Position numbers and translations under genes: made by a program
Notes under the pieces: model-generated
What the model was told of the DNA's origin: nothing
Seen by the model: the letters and a program-made list of their open reading frames with translations, nothing else
The model's database searches: none
Shown: one piece after another, positions 9,901 through 17,627 of the stretch
How the letters are laid out: each line of letters begins with the position of its first letter
Numbering within the stretch: position 1 is the first letter of the stretch
From: Oceanobacter antarcticus
Lineage (GTDB): Bacteria; Pseudomonadota; Gammaproteobacteria; Pseudomonadales; Oceanobacteraceae
NCBI RefSeq assembly: GCF_044962685.1
Contig: NZ_JBBKTX010000013.1
Coordinates: 75,264 to 139,263 of the forward strand
Direction: 5' to 3'
DNA length: 64,000 nt

Positions 9901-10376
9901 GGGGTTACCATCAGGGTCTTGGCCGTTTCGGAGCCATAAGACGGTAAAATGGCGGTCAATTTGAAATCGGCATTGTCGTAGTCATAGAACTGGCCGAAGG
10001 TGTAGCTGTTGCCTCCCCAGGTACATCCCCCTGCGGCGTCACACTTGACCTGGGTAGAGGAATTGGTGGTCATGGTGACCTTGACGGGCACCTCGGATGG
10101 AATATCCATCTCTGCCAGAGTATAGCGGCCGGTCGTATCCGTCGTCGTCGTGCCATACTCGGTGCTGCCATTGAGGCTGGTCACCGTGATGTCAGCGCCC
10201 GTCAGAATGCCCTTGACTGCCAGACCGGTCAGGCTGACCCGGGTAACCGTACCTGTATCCGTACCTGTATCCGTGCCAGCATCACTGCCACTATCGCTAT
10301 CACTACTGCCGCCGCCACATGCGGTGAGAGCCAGCGCCATGGCGAATGCCAGTGGCGTTAAGGAAAACCGTATCAT
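6945..10376 (-). CDS. Very large acidic lipoprotein, function unknown
   Basis: A protein of about 1143 aa with a lipoprotein signal: hydrophobic core then the lipobox ALTAC, with the lipidated Cys at residue 20 from the ATG at 10376. A GTG six bases upstream (10382) is an alternative start. After the Cys comes a flexible Gly/Ser/Asp/Thr linker with short TDTG repeats, then a carboxypeptidase-regulatory-like segment (LTGLAVKGILTGADITVTS), then long Ala/Asp/Ser/Thr-rich beta-like sequence. DADEDGQPDDG resembles a calcium-binding loop. The protein is very acidic and poor in Lys and Arg, as in surface proteins of marine bacteria. It is flanked by its own terminator. I cannot assign a function. 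Confidence 0.85.
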   Translation of the reverse strand: MIRFSLTPLAFAMALALTACGGGSSDSDSGSDAGTDTGTDTGTVTRVSLTGLAVKGILTGADITVTSLNGSTEYGTTTTDTTGRYTLAEMDIPSEVPVKVTMTTNSSTQVKCDAAGGCTWGGNSYTFGQFYDYDNADFKLTAILPSYGSETAKTLMVTPVTHLAATRAAAAYPSGATAAEVTAVNKATATLLGLDNVDITNTSPADITSSDSASANIDSQKYGAIVAAIATVASRKNTDIANVVNSLAADYSDGGVVINSSDENAVDLEDVFAGAADAAEEAGTNLGATGVAIATEYHLDELEASVAAADEEEVAEVVVEDETTTEPTEEELKAQAVAASISLIEDLNNWNDAIQSVDTDTLVTALDTEAAETDALVSAMASKADIFRGFQELVVESELYEDCSWWDSSDNCLEYDTYEETHPGVVFQATGIMLQNVALGAYIVQNYNDLDSTDNGDGSFTITATGLLASGVALPIVDFLDADEDGQPDDGKDVSVTYTTTTLFGATYVDALSFSGEGVGATIDDGSAMTVSIGLSGALTANITAFNMTGLEDGESFSASGSLGLTFDSLDSLTAFVETEAIDGLKDMSIQLDSSIDGISELADDTDFAQASADLTIDLAVSRAVDGSGDYTGDLQGSLAMGVLLQNDAGNEDKIEGTLTATIGGSSDDINDLESWFVADTAAITFVGALQATDTDGNVLTFDGSIGIVPTLADGEDAGVDLNFDGAAKLVKASGYSSAFAGAIGIRDEAILAANGSIIKDGYDSPIYVLTAASLSGDLEVINTAGTTRLHLSGYIGANNLQEVAALAGFGNGPVDPGYGTVIDSITITGVTVNYHDDNSVSLTFESNYDPSFASLLTNMTGYGWTGYVSDGSAYIPSETQITLENCVGDTTAGYDCDIYIAGISAQDVHLDGSVDIDDATDWWAAVSDSLSYYEYASASLTVADQNGAQAWLYGSEYVYLEDLLAGNAVTLEIYVEGVDLYDASAEGRILDAETAEAYLEYSVALEVDAAAMGMDDASIRLVGERTGLEDGIGLLRLKYGSNSITINLDSEQLTTASVTNLKISNGDVTMTIAATCASGDVTAQGIAACDGDLEFAGNITSGGYDVGTLEVRSGLPVFVFDDGSQYNLVVTPAFMVELATGQ
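10249..10272. repeat. 12-bp perfect tandem repeat inside the lipoprotein gene
   Basis: GTACCTGTATCC occurs twice head to tail and encodes the repeated Asp-Thr-Gly-Thr unit of the linker just after the lipidated Cys. Copy number could change by slippage without breaking the frame, since the unit is four codons. Confidence 0.8.
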
Positions 10377-10547
10377 ATTCACTGTCCGTGTTGGTTGGAT
10401 TGTCAGGCATCCAACGCAACAGCGTATCTGTCAGATCAGATGCAACTGTACTAATAATGGCTGAAAATCGCTCAAAGGAAAACCGTTCTCCCCCTTTAAG
10501 AGCACCAAAATCTGCCAACCTTCGGTCTGCTACAATAGCAACAGAAA

Positions 10548-11492
10548 CTACTCTTCGGGCGCCAAGCCAGACACCAGCATCAAGAACTGCTCATGTTCCG
10601 CCATCGCCGCAAAACTGCTGTCGTCGCGGGCCTGCAAACGCAGGGTTTCGGATTGATTGATGGCCTGCTCCAGATCTTGTAATGCTTCGTCGATGTAACC
10701 CGATTCGGCGTGCGCACAGGCACGCTGATACATGGCGTGACTGTTTTCCGGATCAATATCCAGTGCCTTGTTCGCCAGACGGCTGGCCCACTGCGCTTGC
10801 CCCAGCAAGAGTGCGGCATCGGCCTTGTAGGTTAATGCTTCAACATCATCCGGGCGTAATAACAAAATCTGATCATAGATGGTTATCTTGCTTTGCGGGC
10901 TGCTTTCCTGTGATGCTTTGAGCCAGAGCGAATGTATTTCGTTGGTCAGTTCGATCTCTTCCTGGGTAGCAGCAATATGCTTCGACTTGCTGTGTAATTC
11001 GAGTTCCAGCTTGTCCAGTCGGGCTTCGTAGGAGTCGGTAATCCGTTTGACTTCATCGTTGGCGTAGGCGCCCACGCGCTCTTTGATGTCGCGCAGGGAG
11101 TTCCAGCCAACCAGCACCAATAAGGTTGAGGCTCCGGCAATCAGGTAGAAAAAATAGGTCACCGTATCAGTTGCGTAGGTCAGTGCCCGATCAGCTACCT
11201 GAAACTCGCGTTCCACCACTTTTTCAGTAAATTCGACCCGTGCATCGGCGAGCATCTGGCGCAGGTTTTTCACTTCATCAAGGATATAGCGTTCAGTGAA
11301 GGCGGTATAAAGCGGTGCTTGCAGGTGGTTTATGGTGGTTGCTGCTTTTTCGTCTGCGGATATTGAGACATCCTCGGCGGCAGGTTCGGGTGCGGCAAAG
11401 CAAAACGCAGCAACCAGCCAGAGGCCGGTTGCTGCGCCAAGCCGAAGCAGCAATCTCGTCGTATGCGTTATGCTGTTTGCTGCTGTTGCCAT
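10548..11492 (-). CDS. TPR-repeat membrane protein, last gene of the ectoine operon
   Basis: A 314-aa protein with an N-terminal hydrophobic segment (about residues 14-32, signal or anchor), a periplasmic-like helical stretch, a transmembrane helix around residues 110-130 (TVTYFFYLIAGASTLLVLVG), a coiled coil and a C-terminal TPR region (about 190-290; motifs such as ALDIDPENSHAMYQRACAHAE). TPRs mediate protein contacts. The ATG lies inside the end of the aspartokinase gene, a 25-bp overlap in another frame, so the two are very probably co-transcribed. No function is known to me. A role in osmotic response is only an inference from position. Confidence 0.75.
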   Translation of the reverse strand: MATAANSITHTTRLLLRLGAATGLWLVAAFCFAAPEPAAEDVSISADEKAATTINHLQAPLYTAFTERYILDEVKNLRQMLADARVEFTEKVVEREFQVADRALTYATDTVTYFFYLIAGASTLLVLVGWNSLRDIKERVGAYANDEVKRITDSYEARLDKLELELHSKSKHIAATQEEIELTNEIHSLWLKASQESSPQSKITIYDQILLLRPDDVEALTYKADAALLLGQAQWASRLANKALDIDPENSHAMYQRACAHAESGYIDEALQDLEQAINQSETLRLQARDDSSFAAMAEHEQFLMLVSGLAPEE

Positions 11493-12928
11493 ATATCTGC
11501 CTGCTCGACCAACCGGGAATGGAGTGCCTTGACGGCCGTAGCGTAGTCCGCATCACTGACCAGAAACATCATATCCACCTGACGCATCGCCTGATGCACT
11601 GAATGAATATTAACTCCCGCATCAGACAAGGCACCCGCCGCACTTTGCAGCAAGCCAGGCACTTTCATATCACTGCCAATCGCACTGACCATCGCCAGTT
11701 TCTCAACCCGAATATCGGCATCGGCGTAAACCTGCTGGAGGCGATCCATCAACCAGTTAATACGACGCTTGTTACCTTTCAGGTAAAAAGTCACGGTATT
11801 GGCGTTAAAATCCTTGGTCAGTACCCGTACGCCGGATTCAAATACCAGATCGGCCATCTTCTGCCCGTGGGTAGCATCACCGACCATGTCCTGATCAAAC
11901 ACTTCCAGCGCCCAGACGTTACGGGTTCCGGCGATGATTTCGACTTTTGGCGTACTGCTGCAATAGTCGCGGCGTATCTCGGTGCCCTGGTGATCCGGCT
12001 CAAAGGTGTTGCGTACAATCAGGCGAATATTCTTTTTACGCAAACCGGCGGCAGCCCGAGGATGAATCGCTTCCATACCCAGGTTCGCCAGCTGATCAGC
12101 AACATCGTAATTGGTCATGCCGATCGGCTTGACGTTGTCTGCACCCACCAGCAGCGGGTCGGCCGTACTGAAGTGGTATTCCTTGTGAATAACCGCTTCG
12201 CAGGCATCCGTCATGGTCGCGATCTTGCTGAAGGTCATCTCGCTGTAGCCACGATCATAGGTACGCATCAAGCCTTCGCGACACTGGGTATAACCCGTGA
12301 CAATGGGCATTTCCTTATCAAGATCGACACCCTGAAACGCCTTCAGAATATGATCTGAAAAACTCATCTGGGTATCTGAACGCCAGTTGGTAAGATCAAT
12401 AAACCGGGCATTGATATCGTGTTGACGCAACAACAGCACCGAGTTGTAGGCACTGTGGGCTTCACCCATGGCACTGAGCATTTCACGGACACGATGCAAG
12501 TGGTCGTCGAGCTGGAAATGACCAAAGCTGCACACTGCTTCCAGATGCTCGAGACAATCCCGCACATCGGCCATGCGGCTGGAGATAAACTGGTCGGCAC
12601 GCTTGCGCACCATATCGTTGTTAAGACCTTCAGTACCGAACATGCCCATGTTCACTGCCAGCATGGCATTCAGTACATCTTGCAAGCGCGACTGCCAAGA
12701 GCGGCCATCATCCATTTCGGCAAACAAGGCGTAGACACCGGCTTCACCGGTTTTCTTGTGCTCCAGCAAGCCATTGGTGATCCCGCCGTAAGCGGACACC
12801 ACGAAGATCCGTCGATACAGGCTTGTTTCTGCACCGTTCACCGAACGCGGACGCATCCAGATATTTTCCAGTACATGTTGATATTGACTCATCGACGTGC
12901 CGCCGATTTTTTCGACACTGTGTGTCAT
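11468..12928 (-). CDS. ask: Aspartate kinase of the ectoine cluster (Ask_ect)
   Basis: Phosphorylates aspartate to 4-phospho-aspartate, feeding aspartate semialdehyde into ectoine synthesis. The 486-aa product starts with MTHSVEKIGGTSMS; the VEKIGGTSMS form of the kinase loop marks the specialised ectoine-associated isozyme, which escapes the normal feedback control of lysine and threonine pathway aspartokinases. ACT-type regulatory sequence lies at the C-terminus (KVPGLLQSAAGALSDAGVNI). The gene is fourth in the operon, 53 bp after ectC. Confidence 0.93.
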   Translation of the reverse strand: MTHSVEKIGGTSMSQYQHVLENIWMRPRSVNGAETSLYRRIFVVSAYGGITNGLLEHKKTGEAGVYALFAEMDDGRSWQSRLQDVLNAMLAVNMGMFGTEGLNNDMVRKRADQFISSRMADVRDCLEHLEAVCSFGHFQLDDHLHRVREMLSAMGEAHSAYNSVLLLRQHDINARFIDLTNWRSDTQMSFSDHILKAFQGVDLDKEMPIVTGYTQCREGLMRTYDRGYSEMTFSKIATMTDACEAVIHKEYHFSTADPLLVGADNVKPIGMTNYDVADQLANLGMEAIHPRAAAGLRKKNIRLIVRNTFEPDHQGTEIRRDYCSSTPKVEIIAGTRNVWALEVFDQDMVGDATHGQKMADLVFESGVRVLTKDFNANTVTFYLKGNKRRINWLMDRLQQVYADADIRVEKLAMVSAIGSDMKVPGLLQSAAGALSDAGVNIHSVHQAMRQVDMMFLVSDADYATAVKALHSRLVEQADIWQQQQTA

Positions 12929-12981
12929 GTAAAAACGATCTCCTGATAGATTCTGACTGAACGTAATGCCATATCCCCGAT

Positions 12982-13383
12982 TTACAGCGAGAGAGGTTCA
13001 TCGTTCAGTTTGTAGGAACCATCATCATCATGAATTTCCTTGCCGTTTAATGGCGGGTTAAACACGCACGCCATCTGCATATCCTCGGTGGTGGCACGCA
13101 ACAAGTGCTTGTCGTTCTGATCGAGCACATAGAGAGTGCCAGCCTTGATAGGATACACCTTGCCATCGGCACAGGTTTCAATCTCGCCTTCACCACTCAT
13201 GCAATACACCGACTCCAGATGGTTCTTGTACCAGATAGGAGTTTCGGTGCCCTTGAAAATCGTCGTGATATGGAATGAAAAGCCCATGTTATCGTCAGCC
13301 AATAGCATGCGGACGCTTTTCCAGGTGCCGCCATCAATCGCGCGTTCAGAGTTGTCACAGTCCTGCAGAGTACGAACAATCAT
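12982..13383 (-). CDS. ectC: L-ectoine synthase EctC
   Basis: Cyclises N-gamma-acetyl-2,4-diaminobutyrate to ectoine. The 133-aa cupin-fold protein starts MIVRTLQDCDNSERAIDGG and contains the conserved segments ETPIWYKNHLESVYC and GTLYVLDQNDKHLLRA typical of EctC. The start at 13383 is preceded by AAGG about 9 bases upstream. It lies 78 bp after ectB, separated by a strong hairpin. Confidence 0.97.
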   Translation of the reverse strand: MIVRTLQDCDNSERAIDGGTWKSVRMLLADDNMGFSFHITTIFKGTETPIWYKNHLESVYCMSGEGEIETCADGKVYPIKAGTLYVLDQNDKHLLRATTEDMQMACVFNPPLNGKEIHDDDGSYKLNDEPLSL

Positions 13384-13426
13384 GGATATAACCTTGAATT
13401 TTTTGAAATAGGGAGGGTGCGGAGGT

Positions 13427-13451
13427 GGGCGGCCACGAGATCGGGCCACCC
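13427..13451 (-). other. Intercistronic hairpin between ectB and ectC
   Basis: On the minus-strand transcript GGGTGGCC pairs with GGCCGCCC (8 bp, one G-U) around a 9-base loop, starting 11 nt after the ectB stop. There is no U tract, so it does not look like an intrinsic terminator. It may protect the ectAB part of the message or tune ectC expression. Confidence 0.6.
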
Positions 13452-13461
13452 ATGAGAGGGG

Positions 13462-14733
13462 TCAGGAAGCGTTGGCAACCCGGAGTCGCTCAGCCAACAC
13501 CTCGTCAATACAGGATTCCAGAATATCCAGACCTTTATTGAGATTGGCCTCTTCAATGGTTAATGGCGTCAAAATCTTGACCACCTGATCATCGGAGCCG
13601 CTGGTTTCGATAATAAGACCCCGGCTGAATGCCAGTTCGGTAATCTCGGATGCTACTTCGCCGGAAGCAAACTCCAGACCTTGCATAATGCCTCGACCCT
13701 TATGTTTGCAATCGCCAGCATGTCGTGCCTGGATACTCTTCAGACGGTTTTTCAGCAAAAATGCCTTATGTTTGACCTCTGTCGCAAAACGATCATCACT
13801 CCAGTAGGTTTCCAGCGCCCGGCGAGCCGTAACAAAGGCATGGTTATTCCCCCGGAATGTGCCGTTGTGTTCACCCGGCTTCCAGGTGTCGTATTTTTCT
13901 TTCAGCAACACCACGGCCATCGGCAGACCATAACCACCAAGAGACTTGGACAGGGTAATAATATCGGGCTGAATATCAAATTCTTCAAAGCTGAAGAAGG
14001 TGCCACTGCGGCCACAACCCGCCTGAATATCATCGACAATCAGCAGCATGTCATGGCGACGACACAGTGCCTGCAAGCCGCGCATCCATTCAGCACTGGC
14101 GACATTCAGACCGCCTTCACCCTGGATACATTCCACAATCACTGCGGCGGGATGGCCAAGACCAGAAGAGCCGTCTTCCAGTGCTTTTTCAAAATACTTG
14201 AGCGTATCGAAATCGCCGAGATAACCATCAAACGGCATAAACTGCACACCCGTCGTTGGCATGCCGTTGGCCTTTTTGTAATAGCCGTTAGCGGTAACTG
14301 CTGCCGCTCCCTGAGTGACACCGTGAAAACCATTGGTGAACGACACAATGGTCTGACGACCGGTATTCATCCGGGCAATTTTTAACGCCGCTTCCACCGC
14401 ATTGGTGCCGGTCGGGCCGGTAAACTGCACCTTGTAGTCCATGCCACGAGGTTCAAGGATATGACTCTGGAACGTCTCGAGAAAATCCCGCTTGGCTTCG
14501 GTATGCATATCCAGACCATGCGTAATGCCATCAGACTCGATGTAATCAATCAGCGCCTGCTTGAATTCAGGGTTATTATGGCCGTAGTTCAGCGTCCCTG
14601 CACCACCCAGAAAATCGACATACTCTTTACCCTGATCATCCACCAGAGTCGCGTTATGTGCTTTGCGGAACACCACCGGAAAGGCACGGCAGTAACCACG
14701 AACGTTTGATTCAATGTCTTTAAAAATACCCAT
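13462..14733 (-). CDS. ectB: Diaminobutyrate--2-oxoglutarate transaminase EctB
   Basis: PLP-dependent class III aminotransferase that converts aspartate semialdehyde to 2,4-diaminobutyrate using glutamate. The 423-aa product has the class III signature around the PLP lysine (IITLSKSLGGYGLPMAVV) preceded by LLIVDDIQAGCGRSG. The start at 14733 (MGIFKDIESNVRGYCRAFP) is preceded by AAGGAG. It lies 13 bp after ectA in the operon. Confidence 0.97.
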   Translation of the reverse strand: MGIFKDIESNVRGYCRAFPVVFRKAHNATLVDDQGKEYVDFLGGAGTLNYGHNNPEFKQALIDYIESDGITHGLDMHTEAKRDFLETFQSHILEPRGMDYKVQFTGPTGTNAVEAALKIARMNTGRQTIVSFTNGFHGVTQGAAAVTANGYYKKANGMPTTGVQFMPFDGYLGDFDTLKYFEKALEDGSSGLGHPAAVIVECIQGEGGLNVASAEWMRGLQALCRRHDMLLIVDDIQAGCGRSGTFFSFEEFDIQPDIITLSKSLGGYGLPMAVVLLKEKYDTWKPGEHNGTFRGNNHAFVTARRALETYWSDDRFATEVKHKAFLLKNRLKSIQARHAGDCKHKGRGIMQGLEFASGEVASEITELAFSRGLIIETSGSDDQVVKILTPLTIEEANLNKGLDILESCIDEVLAERLRVANAS

Positions 14734-14746
14734 AATCCAGTGCTCC

Positions 14747-15355
14747 TTATTGCTTTTCCAGTGGTTCAAGTGAAGGCGTAGCCGTCTTGGCAAATGGCCC
14801 GATCGAGACCAGGGTCTCGGTAGCGTGCGCGCCACCAAAATGCTGTTGCTGATCAAACATCACCTCAGTAGCCAGCTCTGCGCCCAGATCCCGTGCCAGA
14901 CGGCGGAAGGTACTCCAGGATGCTTCATTGGTAGCGGTGATGCTGGTGTGAACAAAACGAATGAGAGGCCCTTGCTGCTCGATCAGTCGTGTCAGCATCT
15001 GGCTGGCCAGTCCCTGGCCACGGGCATGAGGCGCAACAGCAACCTGCCAGACAAACAGCACATCCGGCTGATCCGGCACCCGGTAGCCAGAGACAAACCC
15101 GGCCAGTTGACCCTGTGATTCAGCCAGGATAGCGGTATCCCGGAAGTGGGTGCATTGCAGAAGGTTGCAATACATTGAATTGACATCTAAGGGCTTGCAT
15201 TCATTGATAAGCTTGAAAACCCGATTCCCATCAGTGGAATTTGGTTTCCGGAAGAGAATATTGTTTTGATCTGTATTGGTAATTTCGGACATTTCCGACA
15301 ATATATCAGTCACACATTTTCTAGAACCGCCTACTGAAGCCAAAATATGCTTCAT
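14747..15355 (-). CDS. ectA: Diaminobutyrate acetyltransferase EctA
   Basis: GNAT-family enzyme that acetylates 2,4-diaminobutyrate. The acetyl-CoA loop is visible as VAPHARGQGLASQML, and FVHTSITATNEASWSTF is typical of EctA. The product is 202 aa from the ATG at 15355; an in-frame ATG at 15292 would give 181 aa, closer to many homologues, but it has a poor ribosome binding site. The gene is first in the operon and is divergent from the MarR-type regulator. Confidence 0.96.
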   Translation of the reverse strand: MKHILASVGGSRKCVTDILSEMSEITNTDQNNILFRKPNSTDGNRVFKLINECKPLDVNSMYCNLLQCTHFRDTAILAESQGQLAGFVSGYRVPDQPDVLFVWQVAVAPHARGQGLASQMLTRLIEQQGPLIRFVHTSITATNEASWSTFRRLARDLGAELATEVMFDQQQHFGGAHATETLVSIGPFAKTATPSLEPLEKQ

Positions 15356-15370
15356 TACGGCTCAACCATT

Positions 15371-15388
15371 TATTTAGTACACGAAGCA
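15371..15388 (-). promoter_or_regulatory. Candidate EctR operator at the ectA promoter
   Basis: On the minus strand TGCTTCGT-GT-ACTAAATA begins at the last base of the -10 box and covers the likely start point. From memory, the EctR1 site of Methylomicrobium alcaliphilum is TATTTAGT-GT-ACTATATA; here the right half matches 7 of 8, the spacer is identical and the left half matches 5 of 8. The position fits repression of ectA. Confidence 0.5.
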
Positions 15389-15416
15389 TTTTAGCCGCTC
15401 ACCAAGATACTTACAA
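15388..15416 (-). promoter_or_regulatory. Sigma-70 promoter of the ectoine operon
   Basis: On the minus strand TTGTAA (15416-15411) and TAAAAT (15393-15388) are separated by exactly 17 bp. The predicted start point is near 15381, giving a leader of about 25 nt before ectA. Confidence 0.65.
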
Positions 15417-15428
15417 CCCTAAGCAATA

Positions 15429-15440
15429 TTTAGATCGAAA
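15429..15440. promoter_or_regulatory. Second palindrome in the ectA-ectR intergenic region
   Basis: TTTAGATCGAAA is palindromic apart from its fourth and ninth bases and sits upstream of the ectA -35 box. It could be a second binding site for the MarR-type regulator, but no other evidence supports this. Confidence 0.3.
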
Positions 15441-15611
15441 TTTGATCAGCCAAGTCTTTTATTGACTCGTTCTTTTACTCACCACCTGTGTCAGCGCCAT
15501 TGATAGCCGCGTCGGTAAGATCCGCCACAATCGGGCAACAACTATTTTCTTCATACTCTAATCATTGTCAGCAAGGTAGAATCATCCGATCTCTCCACAG
15601 TTGTGCTGCTC

Positions 15612-16124
15612 ATGAAACGTTATGATGAAGTCCTGGTCGCCTTGCGACGTATTATTCGTGCCACTGATCTGCATTCGAAACAACTGAGCAAAACGTCAGG
15701 GCTAACCGCGCCCCAACTCCTGATTCTGCAGACCCTGCGCCACAACGATGACATGACAGTGGGCGAAGTAGCGCGCAAGGTCAGCCTGTCCCAGGCCACC
15801 GTCACGACGATCATTGATCGCCTGGAAAAGCGTGGATACGCTGTCCGGGAGCGCGGCAGCAGTGACAAACGCAAGGTTTACGTTCACCTGACGGAAGAGG
15901 CACACAAAGCACTGATGAATGCACCACGGCCACTGCAGGAAAGCTTCATCCGACAATTCCAGGATTTGCAAGAATGGGAGCAGACCATGATCCTCAGCTC
16001 TCTGGAGCGAGTGGCCTACATGATGGATGCGCAACACATCGACGCCTCCCCGGTACTGGATGTTGGCGCCCTCGACCGAATAGGAAATAATTCCCCGACA
16101 GAGCACTCATCAGGGAACCCCTGA
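15612..16124 (+). CDS. ectR: MarR-family regulator, EctR-like
   Basis: A 170-aa winged-helix MarR regulator. The recognition helix region is EVARKVSLSQATVTTIIDRLEKRGY, followed by the wing RERGSSDKRKVYVHLTE. The gene is divergent from ectA with about 250 bp between them, the arrangement known for EctR, the osmolarity-responsive repressor of ectABC-ask operons. The start is uncertain: ATG at 15612 or GTG at 15603, neither with a clear Shine-Dalgarno. The name rests on family plus position. A general MarR regulator of other genes is possible. Confidence 0.8.
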   Translation: MKRYDEVLVALRRIIRATDLHSKQLSKTSGLTAPQLLILQTLRHNDDMTVGEVARKVSLSQATVTTIIDRLEKRGYAVRERGSSDKRKVYVHLTEEAHKALMNAPRPLQESFIRQFQDLQEWEQTMILSSLERVAYMMDAQHIDASPVLDVGALDRIGNNSPTEHSSGNP

Positions 16125-16208
16125 GCATCCGCTACATCTCAGGACAACCCCCGCAGTGATTGTCCGACTTAGGCGGGTAACTGACGTTGGTCATACACTT
16201 GTCACGCC

Positions 16209-16233
16209 GGCTGTGATACTCAATAGCACAGCC
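16209..16233 (+). promoter_or_regulatory. Inverted repeat in the thiolase leader
   Basis: GGCTGTG and CACAGCC are separated by 11 bp and end 27 bp before the thiolase start codon. This could be a repressor site or a leader hairpin. No further support. Confidence 0.3.
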
Positions 16234-16260
16234 CCTATCAACCCAGGACGGAGAGAGTCC

Positions 16261-17439
16261 ATGACAGACGTAGTAATAGTTGCAGCAACCCGCACCGCCA
16301 TCGGCAGCTTTGGCGGCTCCTTGGCCAGCCTGTCTGCTGTCGAGCTCGGCGCACAGGTCATCAAGTCATTAATGAACAAGACTGGCGTTGCTGACGATCA
16401 AATCGACGAAGTAATCATGGGTCATGTACTGACCGCTGGCTGCGGACAAAACCCGGCCCGCCAAAGTGCGATCAAGGCAGGTCTGGCAGAAACGACCTCG
16501 GCCATGACCATCAACAAAGTCTGTGGTTCAGGTCTCAAAGCACTGCATCTGGCAGCACAATCCATCGCTTGCGGTGACGCCGATTTGGTGATCGCAGGCG
16601 GGCAAGAGTCCATGTCCAACGCTCCCCACGCATTGCCAAACTCCCGCAATGGTCAACGCATGGGTGACTGGAACATGGTAGATACCATGATTTCCGACGG
16701 CCTGTGGGATGCATTTAATGGCTACCACATGGGTGTTACTGCCGAAAATATCGCCGACGAATACAACATCGCACGAGAAGAGCAGGATGCCTTTGCCGCC
16801 GCTTCCCAGGCCAAGGCTATTGCTGCCATTGAGGCTGGCAAGTTCAAAGATGAAATTACCGCCGTTGAGATTCCGCAGCGCAAAGGTGATCCAATCATTT
16901 TTGATACTGACGAAGGCCCTCGCGCTGGCGTGACGGCGGAAAAACTGGCAGGTATGCGCGCGGCATTCAAGCGTGATGGTTCCGTCACCGCTGGCAACGC
17001 ATCCTCCCTGAATGACGGTGCCGCCGCTGTCATGCTGGCCAGCAAGGAAAAGGCCGACGCTCTGGGCTTGCCTGTTCTGGCCACCATCAAAGCCTACTCC
17101 AACGCTGGTGTGAGCCCCAAAATCATGGGTACTGGACCGATCCCTGCGACCAAGAAATGTCTGGAAAAAGCGGGTTGGGAAATTTCAGATCTGGATCTGA
17201 TTGAAGCCAACGAAGCCTTTGCCGTACAGGCTCTCTCCGTCAACAAGGGGCTGGGCTGGGATGTCGAGAAAATCAACGTCAATGGCGGTGCGATTGCATT
17301 GGGCCACCCGATCGGCGCTTCTGGCTGCCGCATCCTGGTTACCCTGCTGCATGAAATGATTCGTCAGGATGCCAAAAAAGGCTTGGCCACCCTATGTATC
17401 GGTGGCGGCATGGGTGTCGCTCTGGCTATCGAACGCTAG
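16261..17439 (+). CDS. phaA: Acetyl-CoA acetyltransferase (thiolase)
   Basis: Condenses two acetyl-CoA to acetoacetyl-CoA, the first step of PHB synthesis, or works in reverse. The 392-aa product has the acyl-binding Cys88 in NKVCGSGLKAL, the GHPIGASGCR histidine motif near residue 348 and the C-terminal CIGGGMG cysteine. The ATG at 16261 (MTDVVIVAATRTAIGSFGG) follows GGACGGAGAGAG. It is convergent with a PHB depolymerase gene across a shared terminator, which favours phaA over atoB, although no reductase or synthase gene is in the window. Confidence 0.9.
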   Translation: MTDVVIVAATRTAIGSFGGSLASLSAVELGAQVIKSLMNKTGVADDQIDEVIMGHVLTAGCGQNPARQSAIKAGLAETTSAMTINKVCGSGLKALHLAAQSIACGDADLVIAGGQESMSNAPHALPNSRNGQRMGDWNMVDTMISDGLWDAFNGYHMGVTAENIADEYNIAREEQDAFAAASQAKAIAAIEAGKFKDEITAVEIPQRKGDPIIFDTDEGPRAGVTAEKLAGMRAAFKRDGSVTAGNASSLNDGAAAVMLASKEKADALGLPVLATIKAYSNAGVSPKIMGTGPIPATKKCLEKAGWEISDLDLIEANEAFAVQALSVNKGLGWDVEKINVNGGAIALGHPIGASGCRILVTLLHEMIRQDAKKGLATLCIGGGMGVALAIER

Positions 17440-17490
17440 TCAGTCAGATCTGGCGATAGCCGCATGACAGCTATCGCCCAGACGATGCAA

Positions 17491-17535
17491 GACAAAAAAG
17501 GCCAGCGACTGCTCCAGTCGCTGGCCTTTTTTGTC
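17491..17535. terminator. Bidirectional terminator between phaA and phaZ
   Basis: A perfect 20-bp inverted repeat with a 5-base loop GCTCC. The core stem is GGCCAGCGACT, flanked by A6 on one side and T6 on the other, so it can terminate transcription from both convergent genes. Confidence 0.95.
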
Positions 17536-17627
17536 TTTTATAACAATTGGTAGCAAGGATGCTGCCGTTGCCCTCCCTGGCGTCAAGAAGCCGCTATTCG
17601 GCAAGAGCCGTCCAGCGGCAACGTCAC

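Noticed and set aside
11603..12358. 251-codon open frame on the plus strand
   Set aside because: It lies fully antisense to ask, a clear member of the ectoine operon.
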